Of a stretch of DNA of 64,000 nt, positions 9,032 to 18,314 are shown piece by piece. The stretch is taken from NCBI RefSeq assembly GCF_004299445.1, contig NZ_SCTC01000017.1, forward strand, positions 1-64,000. Reading direction: 5' to 3'. The position numbers were made by a program, and so were the translations under genes. Source of the stretch: Phenylobacterium sp. Its GTDB lineage: Bacteria > Pseudomonadota > Alphaproteobacteria > Caulobacterales > Caulobacteraceae. The notes under the pieces are model-generated. The model saw only the letters and a list, made by a program, of their open reading frames with translations, was not told where the DNA came from and searched no databases. Each line of letters starts with the position of its first letter. Position 1 is the first letter of the stretch.

Positions 9032-10165
9032 ATGCGACGGGGCGTCCTCGCGGCGATCCTCGCCGCGCTCAGTCTTGCGGCCTGCGCCACGCCCTCGGAA
9101 CACGGCCCGACGCCGCCGGGCTTTCCAACGCCTTCGGCGCCCCCGGCGCGACCGACCCCTCAACCCCGGGCGCCCGAGGCGCCCGCCCGTATCGAGCTGT
9201 CGCAGCTGCCGGGCTGGTCCGCCGAGGACCATGACAGCGCCTTCGAGGCCTGGCGCGCCACCTGCCATGCGAGCCGCGACCCGGGTCTGGCCGACCTCTG
9301 CGCCCGCGCCCGCTCGGCGGGGCCGATATCCCCAGGCGATGGCCGCACGTTCCTGGAGCGGGCTTTCCAGGCCCAGCGCGTGGGCGACGGCGAGGGCGTG
9401 CTCACCGCCTATTTCGCGCCGGTGTACGACGCGCGACGCACGCCCACTTCCGAGTTCACCGCCCCCGTGCGGCCCCGGCCCGCCGACCTGAAGGCCGTCG
9501 ACGCGGCGACGGTCGTGCAGGTGCTGCCAGACGGCAGCGAGGTCCCCTACCCCGACCGCCTGACCATCGAGACCAGCTCGAACGCCGGCGCGCTGGCCTG
9601 GATGCGGCCCGAGGAACTGTTCTTCCTGCAGGTGCAGGGCTCGGGCGTGCTGGTGCTGGAAGACGGTACGCGGATGAAGGCGCTGTATGCGGCGCACAAC
9701 GGCCACCCGTTCGTGGGTATCGCCAACCCGATGCGGGACCGGGGCCTGCTGGCGCGCGACAATACCTCGGGCGATGCGATCCGCGGCTGGCTGGCCGCGC
9801 ATCGCGGCTACGAGGCCGACGAGATCATGCGGCTCAACCCCCGCTACGCCTTCTTCCGCCTGGCCCCCGACGACGGAAAGCCGCCGGTCGGCGCGGCCAA
9901 CATCCCCCTGCCCCGCGGCCGGGCGGTGGCGGTGGACCCGGCCTTCCACGCCGTGGGCGAGCTGCTGTGGATCGACGGCGAGGCGCCGATGCTGGCGGGC
10001 GCCTTCCCGACCTACCGGCGGCTGGTGACGGCGCTGGACACCGGGGGGGCGATCAAGGGCGACGTGCGCGCCGACCTCTACCTGGGCGAAGGCGCTGCGG
10101 CCGGAGCCGAGGCGGGCCGCGTGCGGCATACGCTGAAGATGTGGCGGCTCGTTCCGCGGTCATGA
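9032..10165 (+). CDS. mltA: membrane-bound lytic murein transglycosylase A
   Basis: A lipoprotein of 377 residues. Its signal ends in a lipobox, SLAAC, with the modified cysteine at about residue 18, followed by a proline-rich linker. The MltA domain covers residues 90-250, with LTAYFAP and the FFLQVQGSG core. The C-terminal 3D domain includes AVDPAFHAVGELLW, which carries the conserved aspartate. The enzyme cleaves peptidoglycan glycan strands to give 1,6-anhydromuropeptides, probably anchored to the outer membrane. Its stop overlaps the start of the next gene in an ATGA, so the two are translationally coupled. Confidence 0.95.
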   Translation: MRRGVLAAILAALSLAACATPSEHGPTPPGFPTPSAPPARPTPQPRAPEAPARIELSQLPGWSAEDHDSAFEAWRATCHASRDPGLADLCARARSAGPISPGDGRTFLERAFQAQRVGDGEGVLTAYFAPVYDARRTPTSEFTAPVRPRPADLKAVDAATVVQVLPDGSEVPYPDRLTIETSSNAGALAWMRPEELFFLQVQGSGVLVLEDGTRMKALYAAHNGHPFVGIANPMRDRGLLARDNTSGDAIRGWLAAHRGYEADEIMRLNPRYAFFRLAPDDGKPPVGAANIPLPRGRAVAVDPAFHAVGELLWIDGEAPMLAGAFPTYRRLVTALDTGGAIKGDVRADLYLGEGAAAGAEAGRVRHTLKMWRLVPRS

Positions 10166-10665
10166 AGCGGCCCTTGAAGCCCGAGGAGCAGCGGCTTTGG
10201 TCCATGGTGGCGGCGACGGTGCATCCCCTGCCCAGCCGGTTCGCGCCGAAGACGCCGCGGCCGCAGACCCTGGACGCCGCGGCCCGCATTGAGCCCAGCC
10301 GCGCCCAGGAAGCCAAGCAGCGCCTGCGTGAGGCGCTGGAGGGCATCGAGCCCAACCGCCGCCACCGCATCGCCAAGGAGCGCGAGGAGATCGGCGCGCG
10401 CATCGACCTGCACGGCCTGACGCAGGACCGGGCCAAGGCGGCGCTCGAGGGGTTTCTCCACCGCGCCTTCGACGACGGCTGGCGCGCGGTGCTGGTGATC
10501 ACCGGCAAGGGCGTCCAGGGCGACGGCGTGCTGAGAAAGCGCGTCCCCGAATGGCTGGGCGAGGCCCACCTGACCCACATCGTGGCCGGGATCTCCGAGG
10601 CCGCCCGTCACCACGGCGGGGCCGGGGCGCTTTATGTGGCGCTGAAACGGAAGCCCCGCACGTGA
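10162..10665 (+). CDS. Smr/MutS2-domain protein
   Basis: A protein of 167 residues with a basic, proline-rich N-terminus and a C-terminal Smr domain from about residue 80. The domain shows both hallmark motifs: IDLHGLT (LDxH type) and ITGKGVQGDGVL (TGxG type). The Smr fold is a nuclease/nucleic-acid-binding domain shared with the MutS2 C-terminus; stand-alone proteobacterial versions are poorly characterised. The ATG at 10162 overlaps the mltA stop by four bases. The alternative upstream frame start would extend back into mltA and has no homology support. Confidence 0.92.
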   Translation: MKRPLKPEEQRLWSMVAATVHPLPSRFAPKTPRPQTLDAAARIEPSRAQEAKQRLREALEGIEPNRRHRIAKEREEIGARIDLHGLTQDRAKAALEGFLHRAFDDGWRAVLVITGKGVQGDGVLRKRVPEWLGEAHLTHIVAGISEAARHHGGAGALYVALKRKPRT

Positions 10666-10667
10666 TC

Positions 10668-10697
10668 TCCCCTGCCCCCGCGAAGCGGAGAGGGAGA
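10668..10697. repeat. short palindromic repeat with CCCGCGAAGCGG core
   Basis: TCTCCCCTGCCCCCGCGAAG followed by CGGAGAGGGAGA forms an imperfect hairpin around CCGCGAAGCGG. The same core occurs in the opposite orientation near 20615-20635, so the two belong to one repeat family. It fills the space between the convergent Smr and PQQ-dehydrogenase genes and may act as a transcription stop. Confidence 0.6.
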
Positions 10698-10702
10698 AGA
10701 GC

Positions 10703-12634
10703 TCACATCGGCAGCGCGAAGGCCACCAGCTGGTCGCCCCGCCGCGTGTCGCTCTTGGCGTGGCCGCCAGCGGCGATGACGACATACTGGCGGCCCTTCC
10801 AGACATAGGTCATGGGCGTGGCCTGGCCCCCGGCCGGAAGCCGCCCCTTCCAGAGTTCCTTGCCCGAGGCGGCGTCGAAGGCGCGCAGGTAGTTGTCCAT
10901 CGCCGCGCCGATGAAGACCAGGCCGCCGCCCGTGACGATCGGCCCGCCGAAGTTGGGCGTGCCGAGGTTCTTCATGAACAGGTGGCTGCCGGGTGCGAGG
11001 TCGCGGGTGGTCCCCAGGACGACCCGCCAGATGACGCGGCCGTCCTTCAGGCTGACCGCGGCCAGCGTTCCCCAGGGCGGCGGATTGCAGGGCAGTCCCA
11101 GAGGCGAGCGCAACAGGTCGCGACGCATGCCATAGGCGGCGCCCTCCTGCGGACTGATCTCGACGTCGGGTTCGGCGTCCTGAGCGGCCCTGACCTTGTC
11201 CTTGGGGATCAGGGTGATGTGGTGCAGCGCCGAACTGGTGTTGACGTAGGCGACGCCGGCTCTGGCGTCGTAGGCGATGCCGCCCCAGTTCGAGCCGCCG
11301 CCGGTGAAAGGGTACATGATCGTGCCGCCGCCCGTCATGGGCGGGGTGTAGAGCCCCTCGGCCCGCGCGCCGGCCAGCTTCTTCCGGCAGGCGGCGCGGT
11401 CCCAGGGCGTCAGGCCGAAGGCGTCGTCGGGTTTGATGCGGTTGGGGGCCAGCGCCTCTGGCGCCACCGGGAACGGCTGGGTCGGCGACAGAGTCTCGCC
11501 CAAGGCCCCGCCTTGCGGGACGGGACGTTCCTCGACGGGAATGATCGGCTGGCCGGTCTCGCGATCGAGGGTGAAGAGCAGGCCCTGCTTGGTGGTCTGG
11601 ATCACCGCCGGGCGGGGTGGGCCGCCCTTGTAACTCACCATGCCCAGGGTCGGCTGGGCCGGGACGTCGTAGTCCCAGACGTCGTGGTGCACGGTCTGGA
11701 ACGCCCAGGCGACCTCGCCTGTGGCGGCCTTCACCGCGACCACCGAGTTGGCGTGGCCGGCGTTGCCGGGCCGGGCGGCGCCGTAGAAATCGGGGCTGGG
11801 GCTGGAGGTGGGCAGGAAGACCAGGCCGCGCTCCACGTCCACCGACATCGGCGCCCAGACGTTGGCGGCGCCGGCCGCGACGGCCGGTTTGGCCGCGGCC
11901 AGCGGATCGTAGGCCCAGCGCAGACGGCCGGTGACGGCGTCGAAGGCGTGGACCGCGCCCGAGGTCTCGTGGACACGCTGGTTGTCGTCGATGGACGAGC
12001 CGGTGATCACGACGCCGTCCACCACGACCGGGGCCGAGGTGATCTGGGCGCCAGCCGGACGGGCCAGCTTCGCGCCCGGCATGGCGTCGACCTGGCCGTC
12101 CCGGCCGAAGCCGGCGCAGGTCTTGCCGGTGGCCGCGTCCAGCGCGATCAGGCGCCGGTCGTTGGTGGCCATGAACACCCGCTCGGCGCAGGGGGCGCCC
12201 GCCGGCGCGGCTGGGTCGCGCCAGTAGGCGACGCCGCGGCAGTTGTAGCTGTTGGGATAGTGCAGCGTGTCGTCGATCCGGGCGTCGTAGCGCCAGAGCC
12301 GCTTTCCGGTCTGCGGGTCGTGGGCGCTGACGTCGTTGAAGGGCGTGCAGATCATCAGCCGGCCGCCGGCCAGAATCGGCGTGACCTCGAACGCGGCGCG
12401 GTCGCTGGCGTCAGGATGCCTGGCGAGTTCGCCCGTGGAATAGGTCCAGGCCACCTTCAGGCCCCGGACATTGGCGGGCGTGATCTGGGCGGCGGGCGAG
12501 AACCGCTGGCCGCCGGCGTCGCCGCCGTAGTGGGCCCAGTCCACGTCCGGCGCGGGGGCAGCCCTGGGGACAGGCTGGGCGCAGGCGGCGAGTGCGAGGG
12601 CCGAGGCGGCGGCGAGGAAAAGGCGCTGGGTCAT
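10703..12634 (-). CDS. PQQ-dependent dehydrogenase (quinoprotein glucose dehydrogenase-like), lipoprotein
   Basis: The 643-residue protein is a PQQ beta-propeller dehydrogenase. WAHYGGDAGGQRFSP near the N-terminus and FEVTPILAGGRLMICTPFNDVSAHD are typical of the membrane-bound glucose dehydrogenase branch. Repeated W-motif blades include GKRLWRYDARID, GKELWKGRLPAG and MTYVWKGRQYVVIAAGG. In contrast to E. coli Gcd it has no five-helix membrane anchor; instead it has a signal with a lipobox (LALAAC), so it is probably a periplasmic lipoprotein. The ATG at 12634 (MTQRLFL) is preferred over one six codons upstream. No PQQ biosynthesis genes are in the window. Substrate is unknown; sugars or alcohols are likely. 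Confidence 0.88.
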   Translation of the reverse strand: MTQRLFLAAASALALAACAQPVPRAAPAPDVDWAHYGGDAGGQRFSPAAQITPANVRGLKVAWTYSTGELARHPDASDRAAFEVTPILAGGRLMICTPFNDVSAHDPQTGKRLWRYDARIDDTLHYPNSYNCRGVAYWRDPAAPAGAPCAERVFMATNDRRLIALDAATGKTCAGFGRDGQVDAMPGAKLARPAGAQITSAPVVVDGVVITGSSIDDNQRVHETSGAVHAFDAVTGRLRWAYDPLAAAKPAVAAGAANVWAPMSVDVERGLVFLPTSSPSPDFYGAARPGNAGHANSVVAVKAATGEVAWAFQTVHHDVWDYDVPAQPTLGMVSYKGGPPRPAVIQTTKQGLLFTLDRETGQPIIPVEERPVPQGGALGETLSPTQPFPVAPEALAPNRIKPDDAFGLTPWDRAACRKKLAGARAEGLYTPPMTGGGTIMYPFTGGGSNWGGIAYDARAGVAYVNTSSALHHITLIPKDKVRAAQDAEPDVEISPQEGAAYGMRRDLLRSPLGLPCNPPPWGTLAAVSLKDGRVIWRVVLGTTRDLAPGSHLFMKNLGTPNFGGPIVTGGGLVFIGAAMDNYLRAFDAASGKELWKGRLPAGGQATPMTYVWKGRQYVVIAAGGHAKSDTRRGDQLVAFALPM

Positions 12635-12730
12635 GGCCGATATCATCCACACACCTGGAAGGGCGGACAGCTCTGCTGGGGCGGACGGAGGACCGGTTGG
12701 GACGAGCGGTGGAGCCGAGGCCCGCCGGGA

Positions 12731-13051
12731 TCAGCCCCGCGCCGCCTTCTCCGCGAGGCCCGAGGTTCCCTCGCGGGCTTCCAGGCGTTCGGCCACTTCC
12801 TCCAGGCTGACGCCGGCGGCCGCGATCAGGACCAGCCAGTGGTAGATCAGGTCGGCGCTCTCGGCGGTCAGCGCGTCGCGGTCGCCCTGAGCGGCGGCGA
12901 TGACGGTCTCGACCGCCTCCTCGCCCATCTTCTTGGCGGCGCGGTCCATGTCGCCCAGCAGCTGGGCGGTGTAGGACTTGGAGGTGTCGCCGCCCCTGCG
13001 GCTCTCGATGGTGGCGGCCAGGCGGTCGATGACGTTGGCGAAGCGGGTCAT
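12731..13051 (-). CDS. hisE: phosphoribosyl-ATP diphosphatase
   Basis: The 106-residue protein is a stand-alone HisE of the MazG-like all-alpha NTP pyrophosphohydrolase fold. It catalyses the second step of histidine synthesis, PR-ATP to PR-AMP plus pyrophosphate. The metal-binding helix reads [14 protein letters not shown] (ExxE pattern), followed by [17 protein letters not shown]. The stop of hisF overlaps its ATG by four bases. HisI, the partner cyclohydrolase, is not fused here and is not in the window. Confidence 0.94.
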   Translation of the reverse strand: MTRFANVIDRLAATIESRRGGDTSKSYTAQLLGDMDRAAKKMGEEAVETVIAAAQGDRDALTAESADLIYHWLVLIAAAGVSLEEVAERLEAREGTSGLAEKAARG

Positions 13052-13821
13052 GCGGCCTTCTCCGTGAGACGCACGGGCACGCCGGCAGCGGCCATCGCGG
13101 CCTTGGCCTCGCCGATCGAGACCTCGCCGAAGTGGAAGATCGAGGCGGCCAGCACCGCATCGGCGCCGGCCAGCACGGCGTCGACCAGATGCTGGGTGTT
13201 GCCCGCGCCGCCCGAGGCGATCACCGGCACCGTCACGGCCGAGCTCACGCGCCGCACCAGCTCCAGGTCGTAGCCGGTCTTGGCGCCGTCGCGGTCCATC
13301 GACGTGAGCATGATCTCGCCCGCGCCCTTGGCGACGACCTCGACCGCATAGTCGATCGCGTCCAGCCCGGTGGGGTTGCGCCCCCCATGCGTGAAGACTT
13401 CCCAGCGGCCATCGGCGGTCCGCTTGGCGTCGACGGACACGACCACGGCCTGGGAGCCGAAGGCGTCGGCGCAGCGGCTGACCACGTCACGGTCGGTTAC
13501 GGCGGCTGTCATGATCGAGATCTTATCGGCGCCCGCGAGCAGCAGGCGACGCCCATCCTCCACGCTGCGGATCCCGCCGCCCACGCTGAGGGGCATGAAA
13601 CAGACGTCGGCGGTGCGAGCCACCACGTCGAGGATGATGCCGCGGTTCTCGTGGCTGGCGGTGATGTCGAGGAACATCAGCTCGTCGGCGCCGGCCGCGT
13701 CGTAGGCCTGGGCCTGTTCGACGGGGTCGCCGGCGTCCACCAGGTTCACGAACTGCACGCCCTTCACCACCCGGCCGTCCTTGACGTCCAGGCAGGGGAT
13801 CAGGCGCACCTTCAGGCTCAC
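13048..13821 (-). CDS. hisF: imidazole glycerol phosphate synthase, cyclase subunit
   Basis: A (beta-alpha)8 barrel of 257 residues. The catalytic aspartates are in PCLDVKDG (Asp12) and VVSVDAKR, and the phosphate sites include VGGGIRS and VIASGGAGN. It closes the imidazole ring using ammonia channelled from HisH and releases AICAR. It overlaps hisA upstream and hisE downstream by ATGA-type four-base overlaps, so the set is translationally coupled. Confidence 0.97.
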   Translation of the reverse strand: MSLKVRLIPCLDVKDGRVVKGVQFVNLVDAGDPVEQAQAYDAAGADELMFLDITASHENRGIILDVVARTADVCFMPLSVGGGIRSVEDGRRLLLAGADKISIMTAAVTDRDVVSRCADAFGSQAVVVSVDAKRTADGRWEVFTHGGRNPTGLDAIDYAVEVVAKGAGEIMLTSMDRDGAKTGYDLELVRRVSSAVTVPVIASGGAGNTQHLVDAVLAGADAVLAASIFHFGEVSIGEAKAAMAAAGVPVRLTEKAA

Positions 13822-14549
13822 GCCGCGATCTCCAGGGCCTGGGCCGGGTTGATCGCGCCGTTATAGAGCGCGCGGCCCAGCACAGCGCCGGCCACCGGCA
13901 CGCCTTTGCGAGCCTTCAGCTTGATGATGTCGTCCACGCTGGCAAGGCCCCCGGCGGCGATGACGGGGATCGAAACCGCGTCGGCCATGGCGCCGAACGC
14001 CTCGACGTTGAAGCCCATGACCGTGCCGTCGCGGTCGATGTCGGTGACGATCAGTGCGGCGACGCCGGCGTCTTCGAAGCGCTTCGCCACGGTGATCGCG
14101 TCCAGGTCCGAGTCGGCGGTCCAGCCCTCGACGGCCACCTTGCCGGCGCGGACGTCGACGCTGACCGCGATCTGCTCGGGCCATTTGCGGGCGGCGTCGA
14201 GCACGACCTTGGGCTCCTTCACCGCCACCGTGCCCAGGATCACGCGGCTGACGCCCGCCTCGATCCAGCGCTCGATGTCGGCCAGGGTGCGGATGCCGCC
14301 GCCCAGCTGCACCGGCACCGACACGGTGGACAGGATCTTCTCGACGGCCGCGCCGTTGACGGCCTTGCCCTGGGTCGCCCCGTTCAGGTCGACCACGTGG
14401 ATCCAATGGAAGCCCGCGTCGACGAACGCGCGGGCCTGAGCGCCGGGATCGGTGTTGAAGACCGTGGCGGTGGAGAGATCGCCGTGCAGGACGCGCACGC
14501 ACTGGCCGTCCTTCAGGTCGATCGCCGGGTAGAGGATCACGGGCGCCAC
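13818..14549 (-). CDS. hisA: ProFAR isomerase
   Basis: The 243-residue barrel enzyme opens with [14 protein letters not shown], whose Asp11 is the general base. It has the second catalytic aspartate in VTDIDRDGT and phosphate loops LGGGIRT and AAGGLAS. It converts ProFAR to PRFAR in histidine synthesis. Its start overlaps the end of hisH by 13 bases and its stop overlaps hisF by four, as expected of a tight operon. Confidence 0.97.
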   Translation of the reverse strand: MAPVILYPAIDLKDGQCVRVLHGDLSTATVFNTDPGAQARAFVDAGFHWIHVVDLNGATQGKAVNGAAVEKILSTVSVPVQLGGGIRTLADIERWIEAGVSRVILGTVAVKEPKVVLDAARKWPEQIAVSVDVRAGKVAVEGWTADSDLDAITVAKRFEDAGVAALIVTDIDRDGTVMGFNVEAFGAMADAVSIPVIAAGGLASVDDIIKLKARKGVPVAGAVLGRALYNGAINPAQALEIAA

Positions 14550-15172
14550 TCCAGGAAGTCGGCGAGGAGCCGGAGGCCTGCCGCTTGGGATTTTTCGGGG
14601 TGGAACTGCACCCCGGCGAGGTTGTCGCGAGCGACGGCCGCCGGGAAACGGCCGCCGTGGTCCACATAGGCCGCCACGTGCGCGGAGTCTTCCGGGAACA
14701 TGGCGAAGGAATGGGTGAAATAGACGGGGGCGCCGCCCTTCAGGCCGGCCAGGATCGGGAGGTCGGTGACGACCTCCAGGCTGTTCCAGCCCATGTGCGG
14801 CACCTTCAGCGAAGGGTCGGCGGGCTCGATCCGGCGCACGTCGGCCTCGATCCAGCCCAAGCCCGGGGTGACGCCGAACTCCAGGCCTCTCGTCGCCATC
14901 AGCTGCATGCCGACGCAGATGCCCAGGAACGGAACGCCACGTCCGCCGACCGCTTCGTTCATGGCTTCGATCACCCCGGTCCGCTCGCTGAGCGCGGCCA
15001 TGCAGGCGGCGAAGGCGCCCACGCCGGGCAGGACGACGGCGTCGGCAGCGCGGACGGTCTCGGGATCGTTGGTGACCACGATGCGGGCGGTCCCGGCCGC
15101 GGCGCGGACGAGAGCCTTTTCGGCCGAGCGGAGGTTGCCCGACCCATAGTCGATCAGGGCGACGCTCTTCAT
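14537..15172 (-). CDS. hisH: imidazole glycerol phosphate synthase, glutaminase subunit
   Basis: A class I glutamine amidotransferase of 211 residues. The nucleophile cysteine is in GICVGMQLM and the His/Glu pair in VQFHPEKSQ. The N-terminal DYGSGNLRS is typical of HisH. It supplies ammonia to HisF. The gene starts 13 bases after hisB and overlaps hisA by 13 bases. Confidence 0.97.
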   Translation of the reverse strand: MKSVALIDYGSGNLRSAEKALVRAAAGTARIVVTNDPETVRAADAVVLPGVGAFAACMAALSERTGVIEAMNEAVGGRGVPFLGICVGMQLMATRGLEFGVTPGLGWIEADVRRIEPADPSLKVPHMGWNSLEVVTDLPILAGLKGGAPVYFTHSFAMFPEDSAHVAAYVDHGGRFPAAVARDNLAGVQFHPEKSQAAGLRLLADFLEWRP

Positions 15173-15185
15173 CAGGATGGGTTTC

Positions 15186-15776
15186 CTAGAGCACGCCCTT
15201 GGTGGAGGGGGCGTGGCCGTGGGTCTTTGGATCGAGCTCGACGGCCTGGCGCAGGGCCCGCGCCAGCGCCTTGAACCCGCTCTCGGCGATGTGGTGGCTG
15301 TTGGTCCCGCGCAGCAGATCCAGGTGCACGCAGGCGCCCAGGTTCATCGCGAACGCGTGGTGGAATTCCTTGAACAGCTCGGTGTCCATGTCGCCCACCT
15401 TGGGCGTCCGGAACTCGACGTTCCAGATCAGGTAGGGCCGGTTCGACAGGTCGATGGCGCAACGCGACAGGGTCTCGTCCATCGGGATGTAGGCATGGCC
15501 GAAGCGGCGGATGCCCTTGAAGCCGTCCAGCGCATCCTTGATGGCCTGACCCAGCACGATCCCGGTGTCTTCCACCGTGTGGTGCATGTCGATGTGCAGG
15601 TCGCCCTTGGTCTCGACCTCGATGTCGATTCCGCCATGGCGGGCGAAGCTGTCCAGCATGTGGTCGAAGAAGCCGATCCCAGTGGTCACCTTGGACACGC
15701 CGGTTCCGTCCAGGTCCACGGCGACGCGGATCTGGGTCTCCTTGGTATTGCGGACGACTTCGGCCTTCCGGCTCAT
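15186..15776 (-). CDS. hisB: imidazoleglycerol-phosphate dehydratase
   Basis: A monofunctional IGP dehydratase of 196 residues, without the histidinol-phosphatase domain found in enteric HisB. The manganese-binding histidine motifs are present as [28 protein letters not shown] and a late repeat [14 protein letters not shown]. It removes water from IGP to give imidazole acetol phosphate. It is first of the hisBHAFE set, only four bases after the PfkB-family kinase gene, so that kinase may be transcribed with it. Confidence 0.97.
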   Translation of the reverse strand: MSRKAEVVRNTKETQIRVAVDLDGTGVSKVTTGIGFFDHMLDSFARHGGIDIEVETKGDLHIDMHHTVEDTGIVLGQAIKDALDGFKGIRRFGHAYIPMDETLSRCAIDLSNRPYLIWNVEFRTPKVGDMDTELFKEFHHAFAMNLGACVHLDLLRGTNSHHIAESGFKALARALRQAVELDPKTHGHAPSTKGVL

Positions 15777-15780
15777 CGCG

Positions 15781-16770
15781 TCAGTACCCCTTCGACTCGG
15801 CCAGTTCCTTCAGCGACACCGCCGGACGCGGGCCGTAGTGCGAGATCACCTCGGCCGCCGCCAGGCTGGCCAGCTTGCCGCACTGGTGCAGCGGCCGCCC
15901 CCGGGAAAGGCCGAACATGAAACCGGCTGCGTATTGGTCGCCCGCGCCGGTCGTGTCCACGACTTTCTCCACCGGCTCGGCGTCGACCGTCAGCCGCTGA
16001 CCATAGTCGAGGATCACCGAGCCTTTTTCGCTGCGGGTGATGGCCGCGATCTTCACGTGCGGTCGCAGCTGGTGCAGGGCGTCGTCGAAGCGCTCTGTCT
16101 CGAACAGCGCCTTCAGTTCCGCCTCGTTGGCGAAGAGCAGATCGACCTGACCCTCGATGAACCCCAGCAGCGCCTTGCGGTGACGCTCCACGACGAAGCT
16201 GTCGGAGAGGGTCAGCGCGATCATGCGGCCGGCGCCGTGCGCCAGGGCCGCGGCCTTGGCGAAGGCCTTCCGGGCCGCTTCGGCGTCGAAAAGATAGCCT
16301 TCGAGGTAGACGATCCTGGCCGCCTCGACGACGTCCTTCTCCACGTCGCTGTCGGTGAACTCCACCGACGCGCCCAGGAAGGTGCACATCGTGCGCTGGG
16401 CGTCGGGCGTCACGTTGATCATCGAGACCGCGGTGGCGGGGCCGCCGACCAGGGGCGTGTTCTCGAAGCGCGCGCCCATGGCCCGCATGTCGTGGGCGAA
16501 GATCCGGCCCAGATGGTCGTCGGCCACCTTGCCCATGAAGGCGCCCTTGCCGCCGAAGCTGGCGAGGCCCGCGATGGTGTTGGCCGCCGAGCCGCCCGAG
16601 GCCTCCACGGCCTGCTGCATCCTGGAATAGAGCGCGGCGCTGGCCTCGGGATCGACCAGCATCATGGCGCCCTTGGTCAGCCCGTTCTCCGAGAGGAAGG
16701 CGTCGCTGCAGGGGGCGATCACGTCGACGATGGCGTTGCCGATGGCGGCGACGTCGTAGAGCTCTGGCAT
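15781..16770 (-). CDS. PfkB-family sugar/adenosine kinase
   Basis: A protein of 329 residues of the ribokinase/PfkB superfamily. The N-terminal GG-type signature [17 protein letters not shown] (substrate lid) and the C-terminal [13 protein letters not shown] carry the anion hole and catalytic aspartate. The overall look is that of alphaproteobacterial adenosine kinases, which phosphorylate adenosine to AMP, but ribokinase-like alternatives cannot be excluded. It lies four bases upstream of hisB. Purine salvage next to histidine synthesis is plausible because both touch the AMP/AICAR pool; that link is inference. Confidence 0.85.
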   Translation of the reverse strand: MPELYDVAAIGNAIVDVIAPCSDAFLSENGLTKGAMMLVDPEASAALYSRMQQAVEASGGSAANTIAGLASFGGKGAFMGKVADDHLGRIFAHDMRAMGARFENTPLVGGPATAVSMINVTPDAQRTMCTFLGASVEFTDSDVEKDVVEAARIVYLEGYLFDAEAARKAFAKAAALAHGAGRMIALTLSDSFVVERHRKALLGFIEGQVDLLFANEAELKALFETERFDDALHQLRPHVKIAAITRSEKGSVILDYGQRLTVDAEPVEKVVDTTGAGDQYAAGFMFGLSRGRPLHQCGKLASLAAAEVISHYGPRPAVSLKELAESKGY

Positions 16771-16938
16771 TGCTGGCGGAATTCCGTTCGGCTTGGAGGG
16801 CGGGGCTTACAGCGAAAGCGGTGGCGGCGCTAGGTCCGGACGCCGGCGCTGCGACGGCGTCGTGGTGGCGCAGACCGCATGGACGCGTCGGCGTTTCGGC
16901 CTAGTTTCCCGGGGGAGACATCAGGAGGACGCAAGAGG

Positions 16939-17166
16939 ATGGCTCTTCTGACACGCCGCGCATTCGCGGCGTTCGCCGCATGCGCGTGCCTGCCTGCCGC
17001 CGACCTGGCGCAGGCCCCCGACGCGGCGCCCAGGTTCGTCTGTCCGCCCTGCGGCTGCGGCAATGACGGCAAGGTGTTCGACAAGCCCGGCGTCTGCTCG
17101 GACCCCGCCTGCGGCATGACGCTGGTCGCCGCGCCGGTCGAGACCCCGCCGAAGCCTTCGACATAG
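16939..17166 (+). CDS. small Tat-exported protein with heavy-metal-binding-domain-like motif
   Basis: A small exported protein of 75 residues. The twin-arginine signal (LTRRAFAAFAA) is followed by a short cysteine-rich domain: FVCPPCGCG, a GKVFDKPGVC segment and CGMTLV. This resembles the heavy-metal-binding (HMBD) motif CPMHP...PGxCPxCGM found on copper exporters and CusB-like proteins, but the first half reads CPPCGCGND instead of CPMHP. The ATG at 16939 has a strong AGGAGG 10 bases upstream, which decides against the in-frame ATG at 16879. It stands alone between the his operon and the DUF1190 gene. A periplasmic metal-binding role is inferred. Confidence 0.72.
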   Translation: MALLTRRAFAAFAACACLPAADLAQAPDAAPRFVCPPCGCGNDGKVFDKPGVCSDPACGMTLVAAPVETPPKPST

Positions 17167-17178
17167 AGCGGACGGACG

Positions 17179-17790
17179 CTAACCGCCCCAGCCGCGGCTG
17201 CCGCCCGAGCTGCGGGCCGACATGCGGCCGCCGAAGCCGCCGCGGGAGATGACCGAGCTACGGGTGCGGACCTTCTGCGGGGCGTTGTAGACGTCGGGGG
17301 CGTCGAAGCCGCGGCTGCCGACGCGGGTGCGGCCGCTGGAATAGTCGGTCCAGACCCGTCCGCCGCTCGAGGTGTAGAAGCCGCCGTCGCGCCAGTCGCG
17401 GTACATGCCCCGGCCGCCCCAGCCGCCGTCCAGCATCTGGCCGACGATGAAGCCGGTCATGAGCGGGCCCCAGAACGAGCCGCCGCCGTTCGCCTGGCTG
17501 CGCGGGACGCACTGGCCGGGTCCGTAGACCTCTTCGCAGGTGGCCTGCTGGTCGTACTTCGGGCTCTTGGCCTCGTCTTCCTTGGCGGCGGCGTCGGCCT
17601 TCACGCAGGCGTCGTCCGGCACCTCGTTCTTGTCCTTGCACTCCTGCAGGGACGCATAAGCCCAGGCGTCCACCGACTTGCCGGGGTTCTCGATGCGGAC
17701 GTTGTCGGCCGGGTTGTCGCCACAGGCGGTCAGCGACACGCCGCCGGCGGCCATCAGGGTGGTGAGCGTCAGTTTGCGCGTGCGTTTCAT
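17179..17790 (-). CDS. DUF1190 (YjfM-like) lipoprotein-like protein
   Basis: The 203-residue protein matches the DUF1190 family. It has an N-terminal signal ending in LTAC (possible lipobox) and an acidic cysteine-bearing middle (LQECKDKNEVPDDAC, ATCEEVYGPGQC). The long tail is rich in Gly, Ser, Arg and aromatic residues (FWGPLMTGFIVGQML, then repeated RSS/GG). E. coli YjfM belongs to this family and its gene sits beside the DUF350 protein YjfL, as here. Function is unknown; it is probably in the outer or inner membrane facing the periplasm. The ATG at 17790 is 23 bases after the DUF350 stop. Confidence 0.88.
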   Translation of the reverse strand: MKRTRKLTLTTLMAAGGVSLTACGDNPADNVRIENPGKSVDAWAYASLQECKDKNEVPDDACVKADAAAKEDEAKSPKYDQQATCEEVYGPGQCVPRSQANGGGSFWGPLMTGFIVGQMLDGGWGGRGMYRDWRDGGFYTSSGGRVWTDYSSGRTRVGSRGFDAPDVYNAPQKVRTRSSVISRGGFGGRMSARSSGGSRGWGG

Positions 17791-17813
17791 GGTCCCGTAC
17801 CCCCTTGGGGCCC

Positions 17814-18233
17814 TCAGGCCGTCATGCAGGCGGCGTTCAGGATGCCCACCGCCAGCGAGATGAAGAGCAGGTACAGCGCCGTCGACATCTCGCCGCGCTC
17901 GATGCGGGCCGAGACATCGGGCAGCGCGATGCGGCGCACCGCGACGAAGGTGACGATCTGGATCACGCCGGCCAGCAGCGCCCAGGCCACGAACTCGGGC
18001 AGCGAATGGGTCTGGGTCAGGGCCGAGGCCAGCGGGATCACATAGCCCAGCAGGGCGCCGCCCAGGGTCACCGCGGCCGCCGTGTTTCCGGCCCGGATCA
18101 GCGCACCCTCGTCGTGCGGCGTGACCCAACGATAGACCGCCTTGAAGATCAGTGCGAAGCCGCCCGCGGCGAGGAAGGCGAGCGCGAAGCTCAGCGCGCC
18201 GGACCCGAACGCGTAAGGATCGAAGACAATCAT
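17814..18233 (-). CDS. DUF350 (YjfL-like) membrane protein
   Basis: The 139-residue integral membrane protein has four hydrophobic segments (about 10-30, 47-70, 80-100, 118-136). It carries the family phrase IRAGNTAAAVTLGGALLGYVIPLASAL. DUF350 proteins often come as two related halves; this one has the four-helix form. In E. coli the family member YjfL lies between YjfK (DUF2491) and YjfM (DUF1190), exactly the order found here. Molecular function is not established. Confidence 0.9.
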   Translation of the reverse strand: MIVFDPYAFGSGALSFALAFLAAGGFALIFKAVYRWVTPHDEGALIRAGNTAAAVTLGGALLGYVIPLASALTQTHSLPEFVAWALLAGVIQIVTFVAVRRIALPDVSARIERGEMSTALYLLFISLAVGILNAACMTA

Positions 18234-18314
18234 CGCAGCCCCTTCAGTTCCGAACGCCCAGTCCGGCGTCCATTCCCTAGCCAGAGTTAGAGACTCCGCC
18301 GGGCGGCGGATGCT

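Noticed and set aside
15781..16770. Treating the PfkB-family kinase as a histidine-pathway enzyme
   Set aside because: No histidine step uses such a kinase; its closeness to hisB only suggests shared transcription.
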